DNA of 64,000 nucleotides from Cloeon dipterum (lineage: Eukaryota > Arthropoda > Insecta > Ephemeroptera > Baetidae), in the NCBI RefSeq assembly GCF_949628265.1, contig NC_088786.1, positions 20,357,681 through 20,421,680 on the forward strand. Direction: 5' to 3'. Of the stretch, positions 12,151 to 25,077 are shown piece by piece (the first letter of the stretch is position 1; each line of letters begins with the position of its first letter). The translations under genes and the position numbers were made by a program. The notes beneath the pieces were generated by a model that worked only from the letters and a program-made list of their open reading frames with translations, did no database searches and was not told the DNA's origin.

Positions 12151-12694
12151 GCATGAGGTCAAGCAAACTTATATATATTTATACCGGGTAATGCGTGATC
12201 AAATTTTCCAGACATAAATTTCCATTTTAAGGGATAATTTTTTAGGTTTCAAAACCTCTAGAATTTCAGATATTCTTTTATTTTGTTAAGCCAAATATTT
12301 ACAGGGGTGGCTCTTAAAATAAGTCAGGTGTAGCCTTTTTGGGCTGTTAAACATAATATCACAGACATAAAAAATAATAATTACAGACAGAAAAATTCGT
12401 CCAGGTCATAGAATTGGTTTTGCACCACCAATTCTATGACCTGGACGAATTTTTCTGTCTGTAATTATTATTTTTTATGTCTGTGATATTATGTTTAACA
12501 GCCCAAAAAGGCTACACCTGACTTATTTTAAGAGCCACCCCTGTAAATATTTGGCTTAACAAAATAAAAGAATATCTGAAATTCTAGAGGTTTTGAAACC
12601 TAAAAAATTATCCCTTAAAATGGAAATTTATGTCTGGAAAATTTGATCACGCATTACCCGGTATAAATATATATAAGTTTGCTTGACCTCATGC
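12151..12694. repeat. 544-bp near-perfect palindrome
   Basis: The two 272-bp halves are exact reverse complements around a dyad between 12422 and 12423, apart from two non-pairing positions on each side close to the centre (12419-12420 against 12425-12426). The outermost bases are GCATGAGG and CCTCATGC. Symmetry stops abruptly at both ends, as expected for a mobile element or a discrete inversion duplication. No 8-bp flanking duplication is present; a self-complementary CATG just inside each end could hide a 4-bp target duplication. There is no coding capacity. A transcript through it would form a long perfect hairpin. It could be a very young fold-back MITE, an endogenous siRNA hairpin locus, or an assembly artefact. 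Confidence 0.9.
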
Positions 12695-15600
12695 CAATAT
12701 TGTCCTCTGACCAGTGAAAGTTTGTCAAATTATAGCACAAGAGGTAAACCCGAAATGCTTCGAAAGATGCATTGGCCTTATTTAGGTGGCACGACATGAC
12801 TGACATTTTTGTTGATGTTTTTTCCCTTACATCTGATTGGTTGGGGTAAGCAATCGATTCGCGACACGCGAAAAAAACAGAGCGAGCGAGCGCGTGCAAC
12901 AGCTGCCCACTCAAAAATCAAGTGGCGGAGCGAACTGCCAAGCGAGCAGCCGCCGACGAGTACAGTTGTTAGTGTTCACATGAGAATTGCCCAGCTGCCT
13001 TTTGTCCAGAGTGCCCCAGTTCAGTCTGCCGAAATCAAATTCAACAAGACTCTGGCGAACCCCAAACTTAGTTGTGCGTAGCTTAGGCAGCAGAGGATAA
13101 ATAAAGAAAACAGAAGCTCAGGGGGAAACGAACACAAAAAGATGCATTGATCCATCCGAAATGAAATGTTTTTTTACAGGACAAGCCTAAAAATATATAT
13201 ATAAATATTCAAATCAACACAATCCAATAACAAGTCAATGCATTTTATATAAAAAATCAGTACATAGTTTATTTAGAAAAATGAGGAATTTTGTAGATTT
13301 AAAGTGGACATGTATTGAAAAATTGTGAAACATCAATTAAATCTTCAACCAAAATAATCTCTAAAAATTAGAAAAGAGCTAAGAGCAAGCGGCGAGCACT
13401 CTATCCTGATTGAAAATCATTATTTATCTAAGCAGAAGGGTCATTTTCCTCCAAATTAGCATATCATAGGATAGATCAGGATAGATCGAGACGAGAGGAA
13501 TATAAATAACTGACAAACCGTTTATTTTTTTCAAGAAATTTGACAGATAAATTCTGAAATTGAACTGTTGCTTGGTCTAATTAGATCAACTGCTAATTGT
13601 AGCCAACAATTCAAATTAATTTAAACAGTTGCCCTGCATCAATCCACTTGAAGCTAAACTCATAACTAAATTAGAAGCAAATAATGGCAGATCTTGCGTT
13701 TTTTACAAATTGCTTAAAAATTATTAACTTTTAAAATAAAGTGAATTATGTCACCACACTCAGAGCACGGGGATTGCAAGATGTACGCACACACGAGAAA
13801 ATTCTGAACTTTTTTACTTGCTACCTGCCTTTCTGCTGCGGTCGATGATAAAGGTGCTCTGACAGTTTCAGTTGCACTCCAGGGCTTTTTTATTTTACTT
13901 TGCCCGAGCTGCAGGGTCTAAGTATATGCAATCAAACTTTCTCTGCGGCTCCTCTCTGTGCCACAGGCAGCGGTTCTGGTTGCGGGCAAAAAGGCGCTCT
14001 CGCCGCAGTCAATACTTTCTCTCGTTAATAAAAGAGATTCAACTTTTCGCGCTCTTACTTGATATAAAAATAGATGTGCTCTCGGCGGCAGCAGCACACA
14101 CTGGCAAAATGAAAAACTTTTTAAATTAGATTTCAGTTGGCTGCACAAGGAAAAGCTAGCAAAGATGGTCCACACATTCATACACAACAAAGATATGGTG
14201 TCGGGAGGAAACTGGGACGCATACTGACTGATCCATTTGAGAAATATTGGTAAGCCAAACTTTAAGAATTATCATTTAATTTTTTGGAATTTCGGTATTC
14301 GATAGTACTTGTAAAGAATTGGACAATTTGCTAAAGAAACGGTTTCAATTATTTCTAATTTTTGCTATATCGATGCCTCCGTAATTTAAGTGTCAAAACT
14401 ATATTGAATTTAACATTTATATTATTTTTAAGTAGTCGATTTTTTTTTAATTTACCCACTCGAATGATTTGCAATTTTCATGATTTTGAAAAAGTGCGTG
14501 ATTTTTTCCGACAGAAAAAGTTTTATGGAAAAATCGGTTGCAGAAATCTAGCATGGCTTGATGAAGATATTAATTTCAAAGAATCAAGCGTAATTAAATT
14601 TTAACCGTTTCATAATTCTTGATAGGCTACAAAAGTTTGCCAGTTAATACGAGTTAATTTTTAAAATGGGTTTTCCAGGAAATTTGGGAGAGGAAAAATA
14701 TCCCCGGATTATATTAGGCTCTCTCCCGCGGACTTTTTCAGAGAAAAGTAGCTCCGGATATCCGTGGCAGCGTCTTTCATGGCACATTTCCTCATCGCAA
14801 GGGGCACGTGTGCCGTAACTGGAGCAATGAGTAAAATGACGTAGAATTTTTAACAAGAATATATTGAACAAAGTTTTTAGTCTCATTAAATAAGGTAGCA
14901 CCCGAGGGTTTCGTATTTTTATTTATTTACGCCTTTTAGTTTCGACTATATACTGCAGCCCTTTTTCATGGAATAATAAAAATGGAAATTAGTTTATACA
15001 GCAAAATTTACCCAAATTGCAACATTAATTCTTTAGACATATCTTTTGTTTTGAGTCAAAGGTTTTGGAATATCCCTGATAAACAATCATACGCTTCGAT
15101 TGAATTCATGTAAAATGGAAGCGGCATTGAGTGAATTGCTTGGAGGGGAAGCTAACATTTCAGGCAGCTCCATGTGCCACTGATATTTCGTCGGTCGTCG
15201 CACTTACTCACACCGAGACTGGATTGGCTGAATTAGTGCAGAGGCCGACGGCACACACGTGAGGCAGCCGAATTCAGCTGCACTTGCGACATTTTGACTT
15301 ATTTATGGCCTCCGAACAAACAAATGGCTCGCGAAAGTTTACGCCGCCACACGTGACAAATGACTTGACGCGCTGGGGAGTTATGGATGTCGCAAGCGCG
15401 TGCAAAAATCGCAAACCTCTGCTGCCTCTTTTCCGATTTTTCCGAGCAATCGAGAAGCACTATACTTGGCTCGTGCTTTCAATTCCAAATAAAATGGGAA
15501 AGAAGCGTACACTGCTGGCAAATTATATACAAGTATTTTTCTTTCCTGTCGACTTTATCTGAACCGGCAAAGTTGAGTGACGAAGAATTTCCATTCAGCG

Positions 15601-18600
15601 CAAAAATAGGCGAAGGGCTGCTCGGCTGGGGCTGCAGGCTGGCAGCTCTCTCAACTACGTAATATGATAGAGGTGTATGTGATTCGCCTGTCAGCTCAGA
15701 GCTCAATTACGCGGAACTCTCCGGCTCGTCTGATCGCCACTTCAGATTTTTCGTATTTCAAAGCAGGCAGTTCCTTTCAGCAAAACACGCGCGCGCGAGC
15801 GTTATCATCGCCGTCCTCCTTCCGCCGCAGATTCATTTTATTCTTTCATACTTGAAGCTTGCTTGGCTCATCGATCAGGCAAAAAATATTTCACTCTTAA
15901 CGAATATTTGCTGCTCTTAACCATGTTTTTGCAAGGGTGTTTAAAAGTTGGTAGCAGACTAGCAGAAGATTTACAACTTAATACGTCACCATAAAATAAG
16001 AGGAGAGTGAAGAAGTATAGTTTGGCCAACATTACGGTATTGATTAGCACCGAGTTGGCCAAGTACTTAGCAGCTCACGGTCGGTGGGCGCACGAGCACT
16101 TACTTTTCCGCACACCATACCAAACTCATACGTTTAGTTTTTAGTGTTAAACCTCTAGACCGATCATTTTTTGCTCCATAAACCACTGCAAACAGGGCAG
16201 TAAAATCTAATTTATACGACATAGTGGTATAAAATTTATTCTAAGAGGTGATTTGGAAACCTTAACTGTCGCTTAGCTCGATTACGCGGGCTGTCAATGT
16301 GGCGCTGCTGTCTCGATCTTCTAATCAAAGTACAATTAGAGAACCGTACCATTCTCTGATTGATCACCGGCACAATTTGCTAGGTTCATACCAAAAACCG
16401 GCAAAAAAATGCCAAACTTACGGTTCTTACGTCTCTGCTGATTTTCTGTACGTCGTGTCAAAAATTCTACTGAACAAATTTCTTTGGAATTGATTAGCAC
16501 TATCAATAAAAAAATCCAGTGCTTCTTTAACATTTCTGTAATTTTTTGTGGGTTTTTAACAAGCTAGTTGATTTTAACATAAGCTTCAATCACTTGAAAT
16601 TCCATCATGGTTTCCTCTATTATGAAAGCCATTACTGCGTGACACGTACCGAAATTTAAAAAACTAAAGGCGCAGCCCCATTCATTCTATACGAAACATG
16701 TGTCCCAAACTTTATCCTGTTGGTCCAGGGGTCTAGTAGATGGATATATAACTTTGTGTGGTGAGATTGAACGGGCCTTTTGCAACATGTGTCGCGCAGC
16801 CCCTTCTGCAGGAAAGTTCAAACTTTGAACACGACCGCAACTGTCATCTGCTGATTGTTGCCAGCGACGAATGCTACCACTCCAAATTCACGCACGCACC
16901 GAGCGAGAGCTCCGGTAAAGTGCCTGCACCACCTCCATCATCAAAGCTGCTTGCAAACTACTCACTAAATCTCCGCACTTTAAAAAAACTAGAGAGATTT
17001 TCAAAAGCCGACGAATCTATTACAAAGGCGAATAAGTCACTGAAAATAATAATTTTTAGTGGGGAAAACTGACAGTTACGTTTCAAACCATGAAGTAGGG
17101 ATTTGTTTCCCTCTGTTCAAAATATTGAAGGAGAAGGATATATTTAGTTATTTGATGAGCTTTGGTTTCTTTTAGAATAACCTTACTGGATTTTTCATCT
17201 GGATAAGCCCTAAAAACATTCAAAACTCAGCCTGATTTTTTCTGAGCATAAAAATTCAACAGTAGAAGGAAAGAAAAATCAGAAAAATGAGAGTCTAAAC
17301 ATAAGAAGTGCTACTTGAATGATTTTAAAATTTCTAAAATTATCCAGATTTTGCTGAAATTTACTAGAACAGTTTTTTATGAAATAATATCACAATATAT
17401 GTATTACAGTTGCTACTTTCAAAAAGTTTTTTATTTTTAGCATTATCTAGAAAAATTTGCTAACTAAAACAAATTTTGTTCTTAAAAAGATAATTGTTTT
17501 GGTAGGTAACAAAAACAATACGGCCCAGGATCTTCCATTTTCCGTTGAAGACTCTGAGCATGGTGAAGCGTCATAAATATTCCGGCGTTTTCTCTCAAAA
17601 TAGCTTTTTGCAGGCTATAACGATCTTCTTCAATAAATTGCAAACTTTGTCAAAGTTTGCTCAAAGGGCTTTTGCGCACAAAACACACACACTCACAACC
17701 CCTAGCAGCATCGCCTTGTCAACTAAATTGAGAATTAATTGCACTCTCGGCAGGCGGGCGGGCGACTCGTGGTTTATACACGCGGAGTATTTTTGCGCCG
17801 GACAATAAATGGGGCAGAAAACGACTTGGTGAAAGAGAGACCGTTGTTTTGCAGCCACCGGCCAGGCTATTTGTAAAGGCTGGCGTTGGAGCTGGCTGCC
17901 TTTGTGGCCGCTCTCCCTCATACAGTCAGCCATTATGCAAAGATGACGACGGCGTCGTTTGCAGTTTTGCGACCGACAGACCGACGTCCCCCTCTGCCTC
18001 AACCCTGTGCATATTCAACATTATTTACACAGCAGCCTTCTGATATGCACGACGCACACCCTCCGTGTCGCTTAATTATGAAACAAATGTCAGACCCTGC
18101 CTATTTCTCGCAAACTCATCCACTGCGCTACGCAAGAGAATAAATTGGCCAAACGGGAATTCGAGTGCGATTCGACGAGCCCCTCTAATCAAGCCAGATG
18201 AATAAACCAATAGCTTGCATCACCGATTAGAAATATTTGAGGATCTGCGGAGGCTTTTGGGGCTTGATTTTCAGATTCAGGAATGATGTACCCAGAAGAT
18301 CAATGGGTTTTTTTCCGGATAATTACAATATATTTTTAAGATAAGCTAAATTTGTAGTTTTAAATTTTTACCTTGCATAACTTATTTTTGGAATTTTTGG
18401 CTAAAATCAAATTTAAATGCTGCTTTAAACAAAACAATTCATAGAGCTGCTAATATGTATTTCTCCAACACACAACAAAATAATGGATTAATCATTTTTA
18501 CCAAGACTGCAGCATGCGTGATTTGGCATCACGGGACGAATGTCTAGCGTTTCAATGCAGTCCTCGGTGCGGAGGCAAGTGGCCCTTGAGTGGGCTGGAT

Positions 18601-21600
18601 CCCTGTGCGGCCTGGTGCGCCCATGTTATCCATTCGCGGTGTTATTGGGACTCGGGTTTCAGCGTTCGTGCTAGTGCTAGTGCGCACCCCTCCCGGTCCG
18701 AGAGGACAGGGATATAAAGAGCAAAAAAAAATACTTTTCAAAAATCCAAAGCTTGATTTTGGAAATTTCAGATATATATCGCTGGTAAATACAAGTCAAT
18801 TTTTAAAACAGCTTTTCTAGAAAATGGGAAAGAGGAATTTTTGAGTCGGTGTATATTAGTCTGATAAAAAATTCGTTGGAAACGTGGCAAAAATCTTGTC
18901 CAAAAAATAGCAAAAATTCAATTTAGTACGAGAGGGTATTTCCTCCTTTGGAAATATTTCAATGCAAGGAGCCCAACGTGGCAGTTCAGGTGCGTGGCAG
19001 CTATGCAGTTAAGTCCCCTGCAGGAAAACGCTGCTGCTGAGCCTCACTTTTCTGTTGCAACACGTTGCAACGGGGACGGTTGAGTAATGAGCTTTTGCTG
19101 TTTGTACGGCAGTTTTAATTAACGACCAGCCTTGGCCACCTCCAGCAAAGAACCAACTAGCGGCCATCTCCGTTGGTGCGTGTTAATCGGGACGACGTCA
19201 CTGCCCTTACCGTCGTCTCAGTCCTTACATGACGCAGACAAGTGGAGCATGACATATTGCGCGCCTCACGCACAGCAATGCGCCCCGCTGATTTTTCCCT
19301 GAATTCTTTGCTTTGCAGTATCCCTCGCTCACTTTTTGCTTTTATAGAACAGCAGCACCAGCGCAGAGAGAGATTTTGCAAGATTCTGCAAAAAGTCTGT
19401 CACAGTTTTCTTATCAAATGGACGGATCCGTTCTTGAGAAATTATTAAGCTTAAAAGTTAGCGGTGTACGACACGTTTATAATTAATAGGGATGACATGG
19501 TGCCAAGCGGATTTTCAATTTTTTTTTTTTTTCAGTGAACGCTATGATGTTTGGGCTATCAAATGGACATGAATCATGGAGTTTTTAATCATTTTGAAAA
19601 TCGATCATTTCTTCAAACCCAGTAGATCGATAATTCTTTGAATGCGTGTTTCGCAGTTTGCTTGCTATTGACGGTGGAAAATTGTATCGAATCAAATAAA
19701 ATATTTGCAAAAACTATTCTACTTAAGTTGCACCACAAAAGCCGTAAAATAGTGTAACGAAAATGTATTGTAGATTGTGCAATGTGAAATTAGCAGACAA
19801 ACATAAAATATGAAAATGATTGATTTCTTAATTATTTTTAACACTCTTTGCTATTGTCCTCTAAACGGTCAAACTCAATTTTCTAAAGGGTAGTTATATC
19901 CGTCAATGCGACTTACCAGTCGAAGCGCACTAGTGTGTGCATCCGTCCGCTGTCTATAATTAACACTATTTTTCCACTCATTTCACTTGCGTACAATTTT
20001 TCTTCAGGAAGGAGAAATAAGAGGGGACAATAGGAGAGATTGCTAAAAAATGAATAGTTTAATAATTTTCATATCTCTGGTAATTTCTCATTGCACAGTC
20101 TACAGTACATTGTTACAATAGTATAAATTGAAACCTGCTGCGCCACCAGAGTAAATAATACTGAAATGATGTGTCGGACTGCAAATTAGGTGAGCTATTT
20201 TCAGAGCTGGTTGCTAGGCTCCAACCATTACGCGAACATCATTTGTGATTTCCAACCAGCTTTTGCCTCTGGTGAAATTTTATTCGGCTAACGAAACGAG
20301 GTTCATACACACTTGCAAGCCTTGTTTTAATTAAATTCCACGCACTCAAACGAACATTTCTGTTTTTTGTAAAGCATTCCTGACAAAGCGAAATTCTTTG
20401 TTTACTTCCCTCTTTACACATATATTTCATGACGTATTTCAATTAAGAAAATGCAATCTCTTTGAAGCGCGTTAAAATGATTACCGTGGAGAGAAAGCAG
20501 CACAGGTGTACAGTGCCAAAAGTGAGAGGCAGCAAAGGAATTTTCTTCAGACGAGGCGGGTAATGTTCTTAAGAATAATTCGATCAACTTATTCGCCTCC
20601 AAAGGCGAAAGCGGTATTTCCTCTGGGCTGCAGCTGAGTTTTGCCATGGCTTATGGGAGGAAATAAATTATGAGATGAATGAAAATGAAAATCGACAGCG
20701 ATTTCTTCTTCCTTAATTTTGCAACGTAAAGAAAAAGTCGCTTTTCCCGGGAGCTCAAAGCAGAAAAATGATACCAAATAGGAACTAAGATTTGCAACGA
20801 TTTTCTGCTGTCAAAAGTCCAATTCAACACTTTAGAGCTTACAGTGGGTTTTGCATGGGAGTTCAATGTGAGGTTCCCCAGGTTTGCGGTAGGTGCAATT
20901 GCGTTGGAAACAGATATACGCGACGAGAATCGGAGATTGAGCGACAGAGATTTGCAATTTCCTTTAATTCGAAGGAAATTAAGGGCGCTGGCGGCGTGGC
21001 GGCGCCAGCTTAGATCCATATTTGCTCAAGAGTTTTTCACGATGACGACGTTACTGCTCAACTCAAACACATGAAAGAGACAAGCTCCTCACTAAAATGG
21101 CAATATTAGCGTTTGAGATATAAGAAACATTATGTCGAAAAATCAATATTACAAAAATATTCCTTTGATCATTCTTCCCCACCATTTTGATATCAATTCC
21201 AACAGGCTGCGAAAATTTTAATTCCCTTAACCTTTAACTTAAAAATTAGAATACCGAACTGACAGACTGATTTCCAAATCCTATATTTTTTAATTTTAGA
21301 AGGATTTTTCGGGAAATCGTTATTTATTTTTAGACTGATTTTCCTTTCTCTATACAAATTAGACGGTTTTAGACAGTTTCTGGGCCGATGGACGGATTTT
21401 TTAGACATCATGTAAGCCAAAATATTAACACGTGTGTTTATTGTCCAAATTTAGCATTTATCCAAACGTCGAGATATTCGTAATTTCTTTAGGAAAGGAG
21501 AAATAAACCAAATGCAAGAACTTAAAAAATATACAAGTAAGGGCGATTCTCTTTTTTTGCTCAGAATGAATTCAACCCTCATAAAAATATCTCTCGCTGC

Positions 21601-22162
21601 AGCCCTAGAAAAAACATTTACCCCTTTTTATAATTAAAGTAGCTGATTGTGAGCGCTTCATATTGTACTGGTATTCCTGGTATTGTTTGCTTCCAGGATT
21701 AATTACTTCCGCAGCCAGTATTTGCTTTGGATTCATGCTTGGATAATTACCGTGCACTTAATTTCAAAATTAAACACTTAACAGTACGCATCAGTTAATT
21801 TATGAGAGTTAGCACGGACAAAGCGCAGTTTATTGTGAACAACAGTCGAACTGTGCCATTCTATTATCTTTGAGCCTGGAGTGGTGGATAATTTGTTGGA
21901 ACAATGAGGGCGTTCGCCTGCAGGCGAGTGCATGCAGTGGAAAACCGCTGCATATACATTTGTATGTACACGGTGTAAAATATATTTTTCCGTTAAATTT
22001 GCACCATAATTCGCCGAGAGTTATTGTTATGGGGCTCGGTTATTATTGCGTTCGCTTTCGGTGCCGTTTGTTTGCTTGCCAGCCAAACAAAGCCTTTGCT
22101 CCGCTCCTGAATTCAAGCGCTTTATTTGTTTATTTATTCGCAGGCGGTAGAAGCTCACCCTA

Positions 22163-22164
<2 letters not shown>
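12695..22164. other. Noncoding DNA, no gene recognised
   Basis: AT-rich DNA with GC-richer islands near 12830-13130, 13830-14130, 15130-15840, 16750-16960, 17660-18150 and 18510-18720. One dispersed repeat copy lies at about 13410-13625, and a weakly matching pair at about 14641-14720 and 18795-18870 suggests another old repeat family. No exon, RNA gene or domain was recognised on either strand. Confidence 0.55.
13410..13625 (+). repeat. Dispersed repeat family, copy B
   Basis: Shows the family order: a GAAAATCATTATTTAT block, then GATAGATCGAGACGAGAGGAAT, then ACAAACCGTTTATT, then a stretch on antisense-neutral AT-rich DNA that also resembles the end of copy A (TTGAACTGTT followed by GGTCT, and AGCCAACAAT). 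Confidence 0.5.
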
Positions 22165-22239
<75 letters not shown>

Positions 22240-22240
22240 T
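22165..22240. repeat. Compound (CT)28(CA)n microsatellite
   Basis: A CT run at 22165-22220 passes directly into a CA run at 22221-22239, followed by a short CT tail. The reverse strand reads as an Arg-Glu repeat, which is a by-product. Confidence 0.95.
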
Positions 22241-24960
22241 CTCTCGCATTTTGACTTTTCAAGGGGAGCTCTGGAGGCAACAAAGTGCACCGCCCGCTTT
22301 ACCCCGCAGAAATTAATTTGAATTTTACCACCTGTTCCTGTTGCCCGGGACGGCCCTTTGTGTACAGACGTGCTGAATAAAACCACAAAGGCGCTTTTAA
22401 CAAACATCTTTTCACTGTCCACTATTTATTTTATCACTGCTTACTCGCCTTTAAAGTGGATTGATGCAGGGCAACAATTGAAATTTATTGGAATTATTAA
22501 TGCAATAAAATTTTTTGCACTATTTTTTATCTTGCTACAGTTCAAATTTAAATCCTTCCAATTTTCTCAAAAATTTACAGCGTGATTTCGATTACTTTCT
22601 TCGATACACTTTTTGAGGAAACTCTTTGTTGTGAAATATAAAAAGACACTCCTCGCACCATTTGAAAATCATGCTATCTTTGTAGACACACAAATTTTCA
22701 GTCAATTTTTTCTTTTCCTGATTATTAATTTCTGCATTGGCAACAAGTATCATTTCAGTTAATTTTTCAGTATCAATCCTCTTTAAAAATAAACTCCTTT
22801 ATTTAACAGACATGAAAATTTTCTTAAAAAACAAGCTGTCATTTTTGTCAATTGCCAATTAAAATTTAAATATTGTGTTTAACTTACCTTTTTTCACCTC
22901 CTCCCACGTTTTTACGGCTGAGATGCGGCAGCTGAAAGAAAAAGGTGGGGCTGCCCTGTGGCTGCTGACGCCGACTTGAGCTGCCGCGATTGGATTGCGT
23001 GGGTCAAGCAATGCAAAGGTCTGCGTCTCGCCTCTTTCAACGGTGCAGCCGGGTCGGCATGCTTTGCAGTACTGGCCGCAGCCTCCGCTGGCTGGAGCAC
23101 TCTCGCAATCAGTGGTGCCGTGCCGTTGCCGCCGCCGGTGGCTCCAAATGCCGTTGCCACGGGTAACCGCTTTGCCAGCACCCCAAACCACGCCCTCGTT
23201 GACGTCACGCTAATTTTTCGCCCAGCACCGCCACCGCCGACCTCGCTGACTGCTAATTAATTATTTTTTATATTAACTTTGGATAATCTAATAGATGAGC
23301 AGATGTCCGTTGATGGTAATTAATTTCTACGTGAAAATCCCAGTGAGCACAAATCCTCTTGTTAAAATATTGCTGAATAAAAAGAATAATAAAAATTGAG
23401 TATGTTAAATTGATGGTGGAAATTGAATAATAAGAGACTTCAGCCTCATTGAAATTCAGAGTTAAATTGATGTTAAATTTCTAAGAAATTCATGGAATAA
23501 AGGCTAAACACATAGCAAATTTTTTAGATGTCCAAGAAAGTTAATAAACATTCTACTCAAGATTCAACTGTATGATCACTATATCGAAATATAATTGAAA
23601 AATAAAATGAATGTGTTAGACAAATTACTTAATATTATTATTTGATTATTCTTCAATATAATACAACATTATCTTTAAACCTTTTTATTTTCCATCTTAA
23701 TTTGAACTTCCATTTATGAATGGAATCCCGGTAAAAATATCATTTTTCTCAATTTGACCTCCAGTTTTGCTTGATGATGGATATCAGCTCGAATCTCTAT
23801 TTATTATGATCATGCTGTTCAGTTTTGCTTTTTTAAAATTTTTGCTATCGTCAGGTTAAGGAATTTCTCAATTTTTGGAGAAAGAATTAAATAAATAAAT
23901 TTAGTGGTTCTTCTGTCAGTCTATGTGCCGGGAGACTGGCGGGTGTTTTAATAGCCAGGTTTGCTGACGAGGATTGGGACTATCCCAAATTTCAAAACAA
24001 ACCAGTGCTCCAATTTTTCAATGTCAAAGAAATGAAAATTTTCAAGCACTTAAGTTGGCTCCCGCTGTGTCATCCTGAGCAGAGTATTTACTTCTCAGTT
24101 TGATTGCTTTTTCTCAAAAACATTTGAATAACAAATTGATGCAGTATTATGATTTTTACGGTTGTGAATTTGTGAGAATAAAAACCCTATTATAGCACTA
24201 GAAGCTATAAGCCAGCGCACAAGCGCCTGCAAGAAACATAAGTATGCAACCTGCATAGCATTTACGCGTAACGGGATGAATAATTTTGCCATTTTCAGGC
24301 GCTCAGCTCTCTTTTGTAGCTTTTATTATTCCTTCGAATACGCAATTCTTTTACTACGCTGAATAATTCACCACGATGGAATAAATTTGTCAGCAAATAA
24401 TATTTATTTTATGTGTAACCTGCTCCACTCTTTAGAAAATACTACTACAAATACTGCTGTACAAAGGTTTTTAATAGGTTAGCACAAGATTAAATTATGA
24501 TTCCTAATTAGGTTATCTATGAATTTTAATATGATATTTAGAAGGAAAATTAATGAAGGAACAAGATAAAATTAACGGAAATGAATGATTATTATGATGA
24601 CCAAAACTGTTAAAAAATAATTGTGATAATTGTATTGAAAACCCCTATTATGAAATTATTGTTTTGTTTTTTCTGTTCCTGAAATAGGGTTTGAGGAACG
24701 AGCTGACATTAGTTGCGCGTAGTAAAGACGTTAGCATTTATGAAATTCAGGAATTTCAAATCAACATAAAAAATAAACCCAGAAGTGCTACATGGGCACA
24801 GGCCTGACCCTAAAAAGTAGAGCCCTTTCGAGCATGAATAACAATTTTAAAATTTAGGACCTCCAGCAAATTCATTTTCTTGTGTATGGTCAACTATTCT
24901 TTATCATCACGTAACAGGGAATGAATAAATAAATAAGACTGAATGTTTAGTTTTAAGGTA
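22241..24960. other. Noncoding DNA downstream of SMPD4, no gene recognised
   Basis: AT-rich, with one GC-rich island at about 22910-23250 whose overlapping frames on both strands have no recognisable homology. The right edge lies just beyond the predicted 3' end of the minus-strand SMPD4 gene. Confidence 0.55.
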
Positions 24961-24968
24961 ATGCAAAT

Positions 24969-24974
24969 TTTATT
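24969..24974 (-). terminator. Poly(A) signal of SMPD4
   Basis: TTTATT on the plus strand, AATAAA on the coding strand, about 105 bp beyond the SMPD4 stop codon at 25078. It is the first canonical signal downstream of the gene. Confidence 0.6.
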
Positions 24975-25077
24975 ATTGATATTACAGTTCTCCTCTGGTG
25001 ACAAGTCAAGTTGTGAATAAATCAAAAGTCTCCTCCTCATAATTTGATATTTTAGAAGGTAGATTGAGAGTCCCAAT

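Noticed and set aside
15868..16062. 64-aa minus-strand frame with a hydrophobic, signal-peptide-like start
   Set aside because: AT-rich DNA easily gives hydrophobic frames. There is no homology, splice context or nearby transcription signal.
22027..22422. Minus-strand frame with an Arg-Glu repeat
   Set aside because: It results from the compound CT/CA microsatellite.
22859..23260. Overlapping 98-110-aa frames on both strands in a GC-rich island
   Set aside because: Both strands are open because stop codons are rare in GC-rich DNA. There are no domains and no exon partners.
1..24960. tRNA, snRNA or well-known insect microRNA genes
   Set aside because: I scanned by eye for T-loop motifs and a few conserved microRNA seeds and found none. 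The palindromes are far longer than microRNA hairpins. A covariance-model search would be decisive.
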